Below are positions 11,412 to 21,451 of a DNA stretch of 64,000 nt, in pieces. Positions within the stretch are counted from its first letter, which is position 1; the number at the start of each line of letters is the position of its first letter. Where the stretch lies: positions 1-64,000 of the forward strand of contig NZ_CP107007.1 in the NCBI RefSeq assembly GCF_025725645.1, given 5' to 3'. The notes under the pieces are model-generated. The model was given only the letters and a program-made list of their open reading frames with translations. It had not been told where the DNA came from and did no database searches. Source of the DNA: Halomonas sp. GD1P12 (GTDB lineage: Bacteria > Pseudomonadota > Gammaproteobacteria > Pseudomonadales > Halomonadaceae). Position numbers and translations under genes: made by a program.

Positions 11412-12368
11412 ATGATCGTAGTGACCGGTGGGGCCGGCTTTATCGGCGCCAATATCGTCAAGGCGCTCAACGCACGCGGGCGCACCGACATCATCGTGGT
11501 GGACGATCTGTCTGACGGCACCAAGTTCGTCAACCTGGTCGACTGCACGCTGTATGACTATCGCGACAAGGACGCCTTCCTGATGGAAGTGCAGGCATCC
11601 TTGCGCGGTGAGCCGTGTGATCTGCCTGCGATCGAGGCGATCTTTCACGAAGGCGCCTGCTCGGATACCACCGAGTGGGACGGCCAGTACATGATGGAGA
11701 ACAACTTCGAGTACTCGAAGGTACTGCTCGAGTACTGCGAGCAGCACGGCATCGCCTTTTTGTACGCCTCCTCGGCGGCCACCTACGGCGGTAGCGAAAT
11801 ATTCAAGGAGTCGCCCGAGTTCGAAAAGCCGCTCAACGTTTACGGCTACTCGAAGCTCTTGTTCGACCAGCACGTGCGCGCGCGCATGCCGGCGCTCACC
11901 ACTCAGGTCGTCGGGTTTCGCTACTTCAACGTCTATGGCCCGCGTGAGCAGCACAAGGGCAAGATGGCGAGCGTGGCGTTTCACAACCACGGCCAGGTCA
12001 AAAATGGCCAGACGCTGAAGCTCTTCGGCGCATTCGACGGGTATGAGGCGGGCATGCAGAGCCGCGACTTCGTTTTCGTGGGCGACGTGGTGGACGTTAA
12101 CCTGTGGTTTCTCGATCACCCCGGCGTTTCCGGCATTTTTAATCTGGGCACCGGGCGCGCCGAGCCGTTCAAGGCGATCGGCGAGGCGGTCATCGACTAC
12201 TACGGCCAGGGCCAGATCGACTACATCGATTTTCCCGACGAGCTCAAGGGGCGCTACCAGAGCTACACCCGCGCGGATATATCGCGGCTTCGCGACGCCG
12301 GCTGCGACGTCGAATTCAAGACCGTGGCTCAGGGCGTGAAGGCGTACCTGGAGTGGCTCAATGGCTGA
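11412..12368 (+). CDS. hldD: ADP-L-glycero-D-manno-heptose 6-epimerase
   Basis: HldD converts ADP-D,D-heptose to the L,D form used for the LPS inner core. The start at 11412 follows AAGGAG by 5 bp and gives the Rossmann motif [11 protein letters not shown] at the N-terminus; the longer frame from 11319 is not needed. The protein is 318 residues, with the SDR catalytic Y-x3-K in [11 protein letters not shown] near 140. It overlaps waaF by 8 bp, so both are probably co-translated. This is the first gene of the LPS core locus. Confidence 0.96.
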   Translation: MIVVTGGAGFIGANIVKALNARGRTDIIVVDDLSDGTKFVNLVDCTLYDYRDKDAFLMEVQASLRGEPCDLPAIEAIFHEGACSDTTEWDGQYMMENNFEYSKVLLEYCEQHGIAFLYASSAATYGGSEIFKESPEFEKPLNVYGYSKLLFDQHVRARMPALTTQVVGFRYFNVYGPREQHKGKMASVAFHNHGQVKNGQTLKLFGAFDGYEAGMQSRDFVFVGDVVDVNLWFLDHPGVSGIFNLGTGRAEPFKAIGEAVIDYYGQGQIDYIDFPDELKGRYQSYTRADISRLRDAGCDVEFKTVAQGVKAYLEWLNG

Positions 12369-13407
12369 CACCGCCAAGCGGCTTCTGGTCGTGGGGCCCT
12401 CCTGGGTGGGGGACATGGTGATGGCCCAGAGCCTGTTCATCGAGCTCAAGGCGCGCCATCCAGGGGCGACCTTGAGCGTGGTCGCTCCCGGGTGGTCGCA
12501 GCCGATTCTGGCGCGCATGCCCCAGGTCGACGAGGTGCTGCCTCTGGGCGTGGGTCACGGCGAGTTTGGCCTCAAAAGCCGCCGCGAGCTGGCCGCGCGC
12601 TTGAAAGGCCGGTTCGATATGGCCATCGTGCTGCCGCGCTCCTGGAAGGCGGCGCTGGTGCCGTTTCTGGCGCGCATTCCAACGCGGGTCGGTTTTCTCG
12701 GCGAGTACCGCTACGGGCTGTTGACCGAGGCGCGAAAGCTCGATAAACGCGTGCTCGACCAGACCGTGAAGCGCTTCGTCTCGCTGGGTGTCTCCAGGGA
12801 TGAAGCGCGGCGCGGCGATTTTCCCATCACTGCGCCCCGCCTTTCGGTGGATCACGACAACCTGGTGAATCTGCGCCTGAAGCTTGCGCTGTCGTCGCGC
12901 CCGGCGATCGGCATGATGCCCGGCGCGGAGTATGGCCCGGCCAAGCAGTGGCCGCCTGAGTACTTTCATGGGCTGGCCAAACGGCTGGTGGAGGAGGGGT
13001 TCGAGGTGCGTATTTTCGGCGGGCCGAAGGATCACGCGGTGGGGGAGGTAATCAGCGCAGGGCTTGGCCACGTTCACAACCTGTGCGGGCAGACCGCGCT
13101 CGCCGATGCGGTGGATTTGCTCGCTGACTGCCGCCAGGTGGTCACCAACGACTCGGGGCTTATGCACGTGGCCGCGGCGGTGGGGGTGTCGATCCACGCG
13201 CTCTATGGCTCGTCGTCGCCGCGCTATACCCCGCCGCTGACCGACAGCGCCACGGTGCACTACCTGGGCCTTTCGTGCTCGCCCTGTTTCAAGCGGGTCT
13301 GCCCGCTGGGGCATACCAACTGTTTGAACCAGCTGACCGAGGCGAGCGTTTTCGAGGCCGTGGGCGCGGTGCAGTCCGGCACGCCCGGCGTGATCGTCAG
13401 CGGCTGA
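12361..13407 (+). CDS. waaF: ADP-heptose:LPS heptosyltransferase II
   Basis: WaaF is a GT9 glycosyltransferase that adds the second L,D-heptose to the Kdo2-lipid A acceptor on the cytoplasmic side of the inner membrane. The 348-residue protein has the N-terminal [16 protein letters not shown] motif and the nucleotide-binding [11 protein letters not shown] region near 264, plus a C-terminal Cys cluster ([16 protein letters not shown]) seen in heptosyltransferase II. It overlaps hldD at the 5' end and overlaps the oppositely transcribed gene by 11 bp at the 3' end. Confidence 0.93.
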   Translation: MADTAKRLLVVGPSWVGDMVMAQSLFIELKARHPGATLSVVAPGWSQPILARMPQVDEVLPLGVGHGEFGLKSRRELAARLKGRFDMAIVLPRSWKAALVPFLARIPTRVGFLGEYRYGLLTEARKLDKRVLDQTVKRFVSLGVSRDEARRGDFPITAPRLSVDHDNLVNLRLKLALSSRPAIGMMPGAEYGPAKQWPPEYFHGLAKRLVEEGFEVRIFGGPKDHAVGEVISAGLGHVHNLCGQTALADAVDLLADCRQVVTNDSGLMHVAAAVGVSIHALYGSSSPRYTPPLTDSATVHYLGLSCSPCFKRVCPLGHTNCLNQLTEASVFEAVGAVQSGTPGVIVSG

Positions 13408-15055
13408 CATTCTCCACTTCCAGCGGGGCGTCGGACGGCGTTTCGACGACCTGCTCGGCGGGGGAGGGCGTCGCGTTCTGGCGCTGCGGGGCAAGGCCCT
13501 CCCACAGCCGGTGCTGCAGCGCGGTTTCCTCGCGCAGCCGCTCGTTGAGCACGTTGAGCCCGTGCGTCTCGGTAAGCGTCGAGCGGTCGCCCAGAAGCGA
13601 TACTCCAAGCCCCGCGCGGTGCTCATCCAGCGTCATACCCATCGCCTCCAGAAGCGTCGGGAAAACGTCGAGCATGGTGGCGTTTCGCCGGATACGCCGG
13701 GGCTCTAGCCCGTCACCGAGCATGATCAGGGTATTGTCGCGGTCGAGCGCGGTGAGCTGGTCCCACACCGGCACGCGCATGGTCAAATGATCGCTCTGGA
13801 GCACGACGAGCGTATTGTCCAAAAGGCCCTCGGCTTCGAGGCGCTCGATCAAATCCCGCGCCTGCCAGGCGGAGCACTTCACCGAGAAGAGAATGTCCTG
13901 GCCGTCGAAGTCGCCCTGGCGGTCGATGCAGGTTTGCGACGGAAAACCGTGGGGGGAGTGGCCAGCCAGGCTCAGGTTGACCACCGCCCAGGGGCCGTCG
14001 TCCTCATTTTCGAGCCGTCGAATCTCGCGCTCGGTTTCGCTGTAGAGGGTGTCGTCATAAACGCCCCAGCTGTTGACGTACTGCTGGTCGTCGAGCTTGG
14101 CGAGCCAGTCCTCCTTGCCCTTGACCGTTTGGAACTGGTGGCCGTTGTAGAAAAGCCCCTTGCCGGCAAACTGCGAGCTGGCCCCGCCCAGGTAGCTCAG
14201 CCGGTAGCCCTGGCCTGCCAGCACGTCGCCCAGGCAGTTCACCCCGGGCACCACCTGCGTGAGCGGCTCGAACTGGGTGTCGTGTAAAAGCCCCGCCGGC
14301 ATCAGCGGCACGCCGCACTGGCTTGCGATCATGCCGGCCATGGTCCAGCCGGTGTTGTCCATCTGGCGCACGCCTTCGAACACCCAGCCGCGCTCGCCCA
14401 GCGCCTCCAGGTCGGCGTAGGCGTCGCCGAAGATGTCGCTTGAGTAGGTACGCTCCAGGCTCTCCAGGTACATCAGCAGCAAATTGGGCGGGTCGTCGGA
14501 GCGCATTGCGGTGGGCGGGGCCACGTAGCGCCGGTCGAGCCACTCACCGTCGTCGGTGACGATTGCTGCGCTGCGCTGACCGAGGCCATAAAGCAGCGGG
14601 TTGATGGCCAACAGCGCCAGCGCGAAAAAGCGCTCCGTCAGCCGCCAGCGCGGGTCGCGGCGGGCCATCCACGTGATCGAAATTAACAGCGCGAGCATGG
14701 TCAGCACGTAGAGCGCGGCGATGACCATCTTGCCCCCACCGCCGTGGTCGGTCATGCCCGCCTGCAGATGGAAAAACACCGCGCCGAGATCCACATTGCC
14801 GAAGCTGTCGGCGAGATACACGTAGATACCCAGAAGACTCAAGGGCACGAGCGACCAGGGCCATACCGGTTTGTAGCGCTCGCGTTGGGGTGCGCCCCAG
14901 CGAAGCTTGAGCCCCAGGGTGAGCCAAAGCGCCGCGATGGGGAAAAGTGTCCACCAGGGCAGGCGGGTGACCACCGTCACGGCGTAGCCAAGGCTTGCGC
15001 CAACGATCAAAAGCGGCAGCCAAGGGGTGAGTCGATAGCTCCTTATCAACGCCAT
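13397..15055 (-). CDS. OpgB/MdoB-like membrane phosphoglycerol transferase
   Basis: This is a member of the alkaline-phosphatase-superfamily transferases (OpgB, LTA synthase) that move phosphoglycerol groups to periplasmic glucans or other envelope glycans. About five membrane segments fill residues 10-180 and a periplasmic sulfatase-like domain follows. Shared with E. coli OpgB are the ESLERTY motif near residue 200 (Thr nucleophile), TMAGMIASQCGVPL and a late SDHL. The ATG at 15055 (MALIRSYR) is preferred over 15082. It sits inside the LPS locus, so an LPS-core acceptor is also possible. The family call is firm and the substrate is inferred. Confidence 0.8.
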   Translation of the reverse strand: MALIRSYRLTPWLPLLIVGASLGYAVTVVTRLPWWTLFPIAALWLTLGLKLRWGAPQRERYKPVWPWSLVPLSLLGIYVYLADSFGNVDLGAVFFHLQAGMTDHGGGGKMVIAALYVLTMLALLISITWMARRDPRWRLTERFFALALLAINPLLYGLGQRSAAIVTDDGEWLDRRYVAPPTAMRSDDPPNLLLMYLESLERTYSSDIFGDAYADLEALGERGWVFEGVRQMDNTGWTMAGMIASQCGVPLMPAGLLHDTQFEPLTQVVPGVNCLGDVLAGQGYRLSYLGGASSQFAGKGLFYNGHQFQTVKGKEDWLAKLDDQQYVNSWGVYDDTLYSETEREIRRLENEDDGPWAVVNLSLAGHSPHGFPSQTCIDRQGDFDGQDILFSVKCSAWQARDLIERLEAEGLLDNTLVVLQSDHLTMRVPVWDQLTALDRDNTLIMLGDGLEPRRIRRNATMLDVFPTLLEAMGMTLDEHRAGLGVSLLGDRSTLTETHGLNVLNERLREETALQHRLWEGLAPQRQNATPSPAEQVVETPSDAPLEVENVSR

Positions 15056-15201
15056 GCCATATCCCTTTCCATCCTTAACCAAATGAGTATGCTAGCTTAC
15101 CAAATGTGTCGTGCGCGGGTGGCAGATTCCCGTCCGGGTAATGATGAATGAGTCCAACGAAGGCGGCCGGGTCGCGGCCTTCGAACGCACAAGGGTAATT
15201 T

Positions 15202-15963
15202 GTGGCCATTTCCGCCGTACTGATCGTCAAAAACGAAGCGCACCACCTGCGCGCCTGCCTGGAAACCCTCACCTTCGTCGACGACATCGCCGTGCTCGAC
15301 GCCGGAAGCCAGGACGAAACGCTCGCCATTGCCCGGGAGTTCACCGACAACGTCAGCGTTGAGGCCGACTGGCAGGGTTTTGGCGTTCAGCGCCAGCGCG
15401 CCGAGGCCCTGGCCCGCGGTGACTGGATTTTGATGATCGATGCCGACGAGCGCGTTACCGACGAGCTCAGAGAGAGCATCCTGAAAGCGGTCGAAAACGG
15501 GCCCGCGGTATATAGTCTGCCCAGGCTCTCCTGGTGCTTTGGCCGCTTCATCCGCCACTCCGGCTGGTACCCGGATCGGGTGCTGCGCCTTTATCCCAAG
15601 GGGGAAGCTTCCTATAACGCCGCGCTGGTGCACGAAAAGCTCGTCGTGCCGGATTCGCTCAAGGTACTTCCCTTGGGCGGTGATCTTTTGCACTACACCT
15701 ACCGCGACGTGCGCCACTACCTGGAAAAGTCCGCCCACTACGCCGATGCCTGGGCCGAACAGCGCGCCGCCCGGGGCAAGAGCGCCTCCCTCGGCCAAGG
15801 GTTGATGCATGGGCTGGGCTGTTTTCTCAAGATGTATCTGCTCAAGGCGGGCTTTCGCGACGGCGCACAGGGGCTACTGCTCGCCATTCTCTCTGCCCAC
15901 TCCACCTTCAACAAGTACGCCGCGCTCTGGGTGCGCAGCAAGCAGGGTGTCGAGAAGCGCTGA
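15202..15963 (+). CDS. Glycosyltransferase family 2, WaaE-like LPS core transferase
   Basis: This 253-residue GT2 enzyme has the GT-A fold start AISAVLIVKNEAHHLRACLE and the metal-binding DADER motif near 81-85, as in WaaE/KdtX beta-1,4-glucosyltransferases that act on heptose I. It starts with GTG at 15202. Its last 90 bp overlap, tail to tail, the convergent GT9 gene. The 5' region shares a gap of about 150 bp with the divergent OpgB-like gene. The exact sugar and linkage cannot be read from the sequence. Confidence 0.85.
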   Translation: MAISAVLIVKNEAHHLRACLETLTFVDDIAVLDAGSQDETLAIAREFTDNVSVEADWQGFGVQRQRAEALARGDWILMIDADERVTDELRESILKAVENGPAVYSLPRLSWCFGRFIRHSGWYPDRVLRLYPKGEASYNAALVHEKLVVPDSLKVLPLGGDLLHYTYRDVRHYLEKSAHYADAWAEQRAARGKSASLGQGLMHGLGCFLKMYLLKAGFRDGAQGLLLAILSAHSTFNKYAALWVRSKQGVEKR

Positions 15964-16965
15964 GATCTCGCTGGCGGCAGCGTCGAGTTCGATGGCCGTC
16001 ATCTCCTGCTCGCCGGCGCTCGACGGCGGACTGAACGCCAAGCGCTTGTCGGCGTCGTTGCAGGTTTGCCAGCGAAGCGGCGTGGCCGAGCGCCTGGCCG
16101 GATAAAAACCGGCGGTGGCGATGTTCAGACACCCGGCGATGTGCAGAGGCCCGGTGGAGCCGGCGATCAAGAGATCACTGCCGGCAAGCTGATAGGCGAA
16201 CCCCTCGACGCTTTCACTCGGCGTGAGCCGCTTGGCCGCGATGCCCTGCGCGGCCAGCGCCTGGATCAGGGCATCGGCTTGGGCCTCTTCTCCCGGCCCT
16301 GCGCTGATCCACCAGGCGGGGGCGGCATCGGTTCGTGTGTTTACCTTCGCGATCAGCGCGGCGTACTGCTCGAGCGAGAGATTCACCGCCGAGCCGCCGC
16401 TGCCCGGATGAACGATGACCGCGCAGGCAGTTGCGTCCATCGCCAGCGCCTTTCGCTGGCGCGCGACCACCTCGCGCTCCAATGGCCAGAAAGGCGGCGC
16501 GGGCAAACGAGCGAGCTTGAGCGAAAGCCGCTCCAGCAGTGCGCAGGCCAGATCGACGTTGTACTGATACTCGGGCTTTATTGATCGCGAGCGGCGCTGG
16601 GTCACCCGCGCGTTGTAGAACATCTGGGCCCACTTGGTCGCGGGCGCCAAACGTAGCGGTATGCCCGCCCGCCAGCCAAGAAGGCCAACACGCGGCGTCG
16701 AGAAAAGCGTCAGCAGGGCATCGAAGCGGGCGGCCTTGACCGTATCGAGCAGCGCCTTTTGCGCGCGCTTGCCACCACGCTTGCCCGGGTCGACGATCAC
16801 CTCGTCCACCCAGGGGCAGGCGCGGGCCAACGCCTCGGTGTAGGCCGGTACCAGCACGCTGACGTGTGGTGTCGGCGAGGCGCTTTTCAGGCAGGCAAGC
16901 GCCGGCCAGGCCAGCATGAAATCCCCGATTTTGTCGTTACGCACGACCAGCACTTTCTGCGCCAT
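15874..16965 (-). CDS. Glycosyltransferase family 9 (heptosyltransferase-like)
   Basis: This 363-residue GT9 protein begins MAQKVLVVRNDKIGDFMLA, the acceptor-side motif of heptosyltransferases, and has a C-terminal SDLLIAGSTGPLHIAG nucleotide-sugar site. The ATG at 16965 was chosen over the frame start at 17007 because it begins the conserved fold. A third heptosyltransferase (WaaQ-like) is one possibility. The C-terminal 30 codons lie antisense to the GT2 gene, and the tail after the fold (LLDTLLAAHPERG onward) looks unconserved. Confidence 0.85.
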   Translation of the reverse strand: MAQKVLVVRNDKIGDFMLAWPALACLKSASPTPHVSVLVPAYTEALARACPWVDEVIVDPGKRGGKRAQKALLDTVKAARFDALLTLFSTPRVGLLGWRAGIPLRLAPATKWAQMFYNARVTQRRSRSIKPEYQYNVDLACALLERLSLKLARLPAPPFWPLEREVVARQRKALAMDATACAVIVHPGSGGSAVNLSLEQYAALIAKVNTRTDAAPAWWISAGPGEEAQADALIQALAAQGIAAKRLTPSESVEGFAYQLAGSDLLIAGSTGPLHIAGCLNIATAGFYPARRSATPLRWQTCNDADKRLAFSPPSSAGEQEMTAIELDAAASEISALLDTLLAAHPERGVLVEGGVGRENGEQ

Positions 16966-17046
16966 GGTGAATACCCCGTTAATTGCAGCCTGTATACTAC
17001 AAGACAACCGAGAACTTGTTGAACGGCGCAGAGAAGGCGGGGCGTA

Positions 17047-18240
17047 ATGGCCAAGGGTTTAGAAACTGACGGTGTAGAAGCTGGCGGTGCAAACACAGAG
17101 GGCGACCACCCGGCGGGTGGAAAAGCGGCGAAGGTGCTACAGCTTTGCATGTCGGATGGTAAGGGCGGCATGGAGCTCTACGTCGACCGGGTCATCGAGG
17201 ATCTGCACGCGGAAGGGGTCGAGGTTATCGGCATCTGCCTGCGCCAGACCCGTATCGAAACCTACTTCCAGCGACACGGCGTGGCCTTCAAGGCGTTTTC
17301 GAGCAACCTGGATGCGCTGAAAAACGCCTGGCGTATCCGCCGCTGGCTGATCGATGAAAACGTACGCATCGTCCACTGTCACAAGTCGAGCGACTTGCGC
17401 CTCACCGCGCTTTTGAAGCTGCTGCTGCCGAACCTTCGCGTGCTCTATACCGACCACGTGGGCGGCCAGCGCGCCAAGAAAAGCCCCTATCACCGCTTCG
17501 CCTATCGAAACGTCGACTACGTGCTCTCCATCAGCCAGGCAACCCACGCACGCAACGTCAACAACCTGCCGGTGCCGCGCGAGCGCGTGATCTGCCTGCC
17601 CCACGGCGTCAATATCGATACCTACCACCCGGTAACGGATAGGGCGAGCATCGCCGCCAAACGCGCCGAACTCGGCATTCCCGAATCAGCGGTGGCGATC
17701 GGGCTGCCCGGGCGGGTGACGCCAGGCAAGGGGCAGGACGTGTGGGTGAAGGCGCTTTTGGCGCTGCCCCAGGAGCTCGACTTCTTCGCGGTCTCGATTG
17801 GCGGTACCGACTACGCCTCCGGCGGCACCGAGGAGTTCTATCAAACGCTCGTGGAGCTGATCGACGGCACACCGCTTGCCGACAAAATCCGCTTTTTAGG
17901 CCACCGCTCGGATCTCACCGAGATCCTGCCGGTGCTCGATCTGGTGTGCATTCCCTCGGAAAACGAGGCGTTTGGCCTGACGATCATCGAGTCCATGGCG
18001 TGCGCCATGCCGATCATCGGCTCCAATACCGGCTCGCTGCCCGAACTCGTCGACAAGGATTCGGGCGTGCTGGTGGGGCCTTTCGATATCGACGCCTGGC
18101 AACGCGCCATGGCCGCGCTCATTGAAGACGATGCGCGCCGCCGGGCGATGGGGGCGGCGGCGCGTACACGGGTCGAGCGCCACTTCAGCAACAGGCAGCA
18201 CGTCAAACGCTTGATGGGCTACTACGACGCGCTGGCGTAG
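17047..18240 (+). CDS. Glycosyltransferase family 4
   Basis: This 397-residue GT-B protein has a Gly-rich acceptor loop, CMSDGKGGMELY, near 37 and the retaining GT4 motif E-x7-E in SENEAFGLTIIES near 304-315. A non-conserved leader of about 30 residues (Gly/Glu/Ala-rich) precedes the fold; an internal start is possible. It is transcribed divergently from the GT9 gene across 81 bp, and its last 19 bp overlap the convergent kdkA. Context points to an outer-core sugar transferase. Confidence 0.88.
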   Translation: MAKGLETDGVEAGGANTEGDHPAGGKAAKVLQLCMSDGKGGMELYVDRVIEDLHAEGVEVIGICLRQTRIETYFQRHGVAFKAFSSNLDALKNAWRIRRWLIDENVRIVHCHKSSDLRLTALLKLLLPNLRVLYTDHVGGQRAKKSPYHRFAYRNVDYVLSISQATHARNVNNLPVPRERVICLPHGVNIDTYHPVTDRASIAAKRAELGIPESAVAIGLPGRVTPGKGQDVWVKALLALPQELDFFAVSIGGTDYASGGTEEFYQTLVELIDGTPLADKIRFLGHRSDLTEILPVLDLVCIPSENEAFGLTIIESMACAMPIIGSNTGSLPELVDKDSGVLVGPFDIDAWQRAMAALIEDDARRRAMGAAARTRVERHFSNRQHVKRLMGYYDALA

Positions 18241-18938
18241 CCCGCCGAAATCGCCGCCAGAACGGCGTCGGTCGCTGCGCTGAATTTGGCCACCGAGCGC
18301 GCCAGCCGTTCGAGATTGTCCGTCTGCCACCTGCCCGGCTGGCGAAACCGGCAGCGGTCGAAGTCGATCAGCCAGGGCGTATTCTCGTCGTCGATCAGGA
18401 TGTTACGAGCGTTGAGGTCGACGTGGTCGAGCCCGCTCTTGTGAAAGCGCGCGATCATCTCACCCACCCGTTCGAGCAGGGCTTCATCGACGCTTTCCTC
18501 GGACAGGCGCGACGCCAGCGCCCGGGCGCCTTCGATGCGCACGGTGATCAGCGCGGCCTGGTAGACGAGACCTTCGCGCTTCACCCCGGCGGCCACCGGG
18601 CGGGGCACCGGTAGGCCCTGATCATAAAGCGCGGCGGTCAGGCGCAGTTCACGAAAGGCGCGGGTGCGCTCGACGCCGAGCCACAGGTAGCGCTTTTGGC
18701 ACAGATGGGCGACGAGCCCGCCGCGCTGGTAAGGGCGCAGCACCCACTGCTCGTTGCCGCGGTCGATGAACAGGCTTTCGCCGCGCCCCGGCGCCTCGCC
18801 GGTGACCAGCCCCGCCCGGCGCCACGCTTGCCCGTCGAAGAGCGCGGGCCCGGGTTGGTGTGGCGCCGCGTCGTCACTTAAACTGTCCACATCGTGTAGA
18901 ATCAGCCAATTTTTTTGCCGGAGTGCCGCTAAGCGCAT
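18222..18938 (-). CDS. kdkA: 3-deoxy-D-manno-octulosonic acid kinase
   Basis: KdkA phosphorylates Kdo in the LPS inner core, as in Haemophilus and Vibrio, where a single phosphorylated Kdo replaces the Kdo disaccharide. The 238-residue protein has the family blocks LRPYQRGGLVAHL near 67-79, HVDLNARNILID at 172-183 (His172, Asp174, Asn179) and LIDFDRCR near 190-197. The ATG at 18938 follows a GAGAGG ribosome site. It shares the palindrome CATG with the divergent GT9 gene, so the two start codons overlap by 2 bp. Confidence 0.9.
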   Translation of the reverse strand: MRLAALRQKNWLILHDVDSLSDDAAPHQPGPALFDGQAWRRAGLVTGEAPGRGESLFIDRGNEQWVLRPYQRGGLVAHLCQKRYLWLGVERTRAFRELRLTAALYDQGLPVPRPVAAGVKREGLVYQAALITVRIEGARALASRLSEESVDEALLERVGEMIARFHKSGLDHVDLNARNILIDDENTPWLIDFDRCRFRQPGRWQTDNLERLARSVAKFSAATDAVLAAISAGYASAS

Positions 18939-20031
18939 GAAGCCCTCTCTGCCCAAGGATCCTCGTCATATTGCCATCCTGCGCCTTTCCGCGCTGGGCG
19001 ACGTGTGCAATCTCGTGCCCACGGTGCGCGCGCTGCAGCGCCAATGGCCAAAGGCGCGCATTACCTGGATCATCGGTAAAGGCGAGCACAGTCTACTGGC
19101 GGGCCTGTCCGGGGTCGAGTTCGTCGTCTTCGACAAGGCCACGGGCCTGGCCGGCATGCGCCGGATCTGGCGCGAGCTCGCCGATACGCGTTTCGATGTG
19201 CTTTTGCACATGCAGCAGGCGATTCGCGCAAGCGTGTTGTCGCTCGGGCTCAAGGCGAAGGTCCGCGTGGGCTTTGACAAGGCCCGCGCCAAGGATTTCC
19301 AGCACTGGTTCACCCAGCGCCAGATCACACCTCGCAACAATCCTCACGTGCTCGAATCCTTCATGGATTTCGCCCGCCTGCTCGGCGTCAGTGACGACCG
19401 CCTGATGTGGGATCTGGCCATCCCCGACACCGCCTACCAGGAGGCGCGGGCGCTGGCGGGCGAGGCGCCCTATATCGTCATCAACCCGTGCAGCAACCCG
19501 CGGCTGCGCAATTTTCGCAACTGGTCGGTGAAAGGTTATGCCAGCGTCATCGAGCACGCCTTTACCCACCACGGCTTGAAAAGCGTGTTGACTGGCGGCG
19601 GCAGCGCCGCCGAGCGTGAAATGGGGGATGCGATCGAGGCGCTCTGCCAGCCCGGCAGCGTCGTCAACGCGATCGGCGGCACCTCCTTGAAAGGGGTGCT
19701 GGCGCTGATCGATGAGGCGCGCGCGGTGATCGCCCCGGACACGGGCCCGGCGCACATGGGTAACGCCTTGGGCACGCCGACCCTCGGGCTCTACGCCACG
19801 ACCAATCCGCAGCGCGCCGCGCCCTATTTGTGGCGCGATTTCGCCGTCAACGCCTACCCCCAGGCGGTGCGTACCTATCTGAATAAATCGGTGGGAGAGG
19901 TGAGCTGGGGTCAGCGCGTACGTCACGCCGACGCCATGGACCTGATCAGAACCGACGAGGTTATCGAAAAGCTCGACGCGCTGCTCGAGCACACCCGACC
20001 CACCACCACGGGGCCTACCAATGAAAGTTGA
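18937..20031 (+). CDS. Glycosyltransferase family 9 (heptosyltransferase I-like)
   Basis: This 364-residue GT9 protein begins at the ATG at 18937 ([25 protein letters not shown]), matching WaaC-type starts; the frame open upstream to 18754 is antisense to kdkA. The C-terminal half has [21 protein letters not shown], typical of heptosyltransferases. Since WaaF is already present, this is the best candidate for heptosyltransferase I. It overlaps hldE by 11 bp, forming hldE-linked translation, and its start codon overlaps that of kdkA. Confidence 0.88.
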   Translation: MKPSLPKDPRHIAILRLSALGDVCNLVPTVRALQRQWPKARITWIIGKGEHSLLAGLSGVEFVVFDKATGLAGMRRIWRELADTRFDVLLHMQQAIRASVLSLGLKAKVRVGFDKARAKDFQHWFTQRQITPRNNPHVLESFMDFARLLGVSDDRLMWDLAIPDTAYQEARALAGEAPYIVINPCSNPRLRNFRNWSVKGYASVIEHAFTHHGLKSVLTGGGSAAEREMGDAIEALCQPGSVVNAIGGTSLKGVLALIDEARAVIAPDTGPAHMGNALGTPTLGLYATTNPQRAAPYLWRDFAVNAYPQAVRTYLNKSVGEVSWGQRVRHADAMDLIRTDEVIEKLDALLEHTRPTTTGPTNES

Positions 20032-21451
20032 TCTCAACGCGCTTGCCCGCGCCCGCGTACTGGTCGTGGGCGACGTCATGCTCGACCGCTACTGGCACGG
20101 CAGCACCTCGCGTATCTCGCCGGAGGCGCCGGTGCCGGTGGTTCGCGTGGACGGCGCCGACGACCGCCCGGGCGGGGCGGCCAACGTCGCGCTCAACGTC
20201 GCCTCGCTCGGCGCCCAGGTGTCGCTTGCCGGCGTCGTGGGCCGCGACGAGCACGCCATTTTGCTCCGCAATGCGTTGTCTGATGCTGGTGTGAGCACTC
20301 ACTTCCAGGTAAGCGAGGCGCTTCCCACCATCACCAAGCTGCGCGTCATGAGCCGCAACCAGCAGCTCATTCGCCTCGATTTCGAACAAACGCTGGCCGG
20401 TACCGACACCGACGAGCTGCTTGGGCGGGTGGAGGCGGCGCTGGCGGATGTCGACGTGATGATCCTCTCGGACTACGGCAAGGGCACGCTCAACCAGGTC
20501 GAGCGGCTGATCCAGATGGCCAACCGGTTGGGCAAGACGGTGCTGATCGATCCCAAGGGGGTCGATTTCACCAAATACCGCGGGGCGAGTCTGATCACGC
20601 CCAACCTGGGCGAGTTCGAGGCGGTGGCCGGGGTGTGCGATTCGGATGAGGCGCTGGAGCGCCGGGGCGAGGCGCTGCGCGCCGAGCTCGAACTCGAGGC
20701 GCTGTTGATCACCCGCAGTGAAAAGGGCATGACGCTGATTCGCCGCGACCACGCGCCCCTGCACCTGCCCACCCGGGCGCAGGAGGTGTTCGATGTGACC
20801 GGCGCCGGCGACACCGTGATCGCGCTTTTAGGGCTGGCGCTGGCGGCGGGCAGTACACTTCCGGACGCGATGATGCTGGCCAACCTGGGCGCGGGGCTCG
20901 TCGTCGCCAAGCCCGGCACCGCCACGCTCAGCGTCGAGGAGCTTTCGCGCGCCCACTACGGCGACCGGCCCGCCGAGTTCGGCGTGACCGACAAGACGGC
21001 GCTTTGCGAGGCCGTACGCGCCGCCCACGGCCGCGGCGAGCGGGTGGTGATGACCAACGGCTGCTTCGATATTCTGCACGCCGGCCACGTCAGCTACCTG
21101 GAACAGGCCAAGCGGCTGGGTGACCGGCTGATCGTTGCGGTCAACGACGATGCCTCCATTCGCCGTTTGAAAGGCGAGAAGCGCCCGATCAATCCGCTCG
21201 AGCGGCGCATGCAGGTGCTGGCCGGGCTCGGCGCGGTGGACTGGGTAGTGCCCTTTAGCGAGGACACCCCGCAGGCGCTGATCGAGGAGGTGCTGCCGGA
21301 CATTCTGGTCAAGGGCGGCGACTACCGCGTGGACGAGATCGCCGGCCATCAGGCGGTGCTGGCCAACGGCGGCGAAGTGAAAGTGCTCGGCTTCGAGGAC
21401 GGCGTCTCCACCTCCACCATGATCGACACCATCCTCGAGCGCGAGCGCTGA
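20021..21451 (+). CDS. hldE: Bifunctional heptose 7-phosphate kinase/heptose 1-phosphate adenylyltransferase
   Basis: HldE makes heptose 1,7-bisphosphate and later ADP-heptose. The 476-residue protein joins a PfkB/ribokinase domain (about 1-320, with GGAANVALN near 47 and [11 protein letters not shown] near 257-267) to a cytidylyltransferase-fold domain with [16 protein letters not shown] near 345-360. Its length matches the fused E. coli enzyme. It is packed between a GT9 gene (11-bp overlap) and waaA (1-bp overlap, TGATG). Confidence 0.97.
   Translation: MKVDLNALARARVLVVGDVMLDRYWHGSTSRISPEAPVPVVRVDGADDRPGGAANVALNVASLGAQVSLAGVVGRDEHAILLRNALSDAGVSTHFQVSEALPTITKLRVMSRNQQLIRLDFEQTLAGTDTDELLGRVEAALADVDVMILSDYGKGTLNQVERLIQMANRLGKTVLIDPKGVDFTKYRGASLITPNLGEFEAVAGVCDSDEALERRGEALRAELELEALLITRSEKGMTLIRRDHAPLHLPTRAQEVFDVTGAGDTVIALLGLALAAGSTLPDAMMLANLGAGLVVAKPGTATLSVEELSRAHYGDRPAEFGVTDKTALCEAVRAAHGRGERVVMTNGCFDILHAGHVSYLEQAKRLGDRLIVAVNDDASIRRLKGEKRPINPLERRMQVLAGLGAVDWVVPFSEDTPQALIEEVLPDILVKGGDYRVDEIAGHQAVLANGGEVKVLGFEDGVSTSTMIDTILERER

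Noticed and set aside
11331..12518. Minus-strand frame of 395 codons opposite hldD
   Set aside because: Antisense of a certain gene, with no domain or start signal.
12358..13626. Minus-strand frame of 422 codons opposite waaF
   Set aside because: Shadow frame; WaaF motifs on the plus strand are clear.
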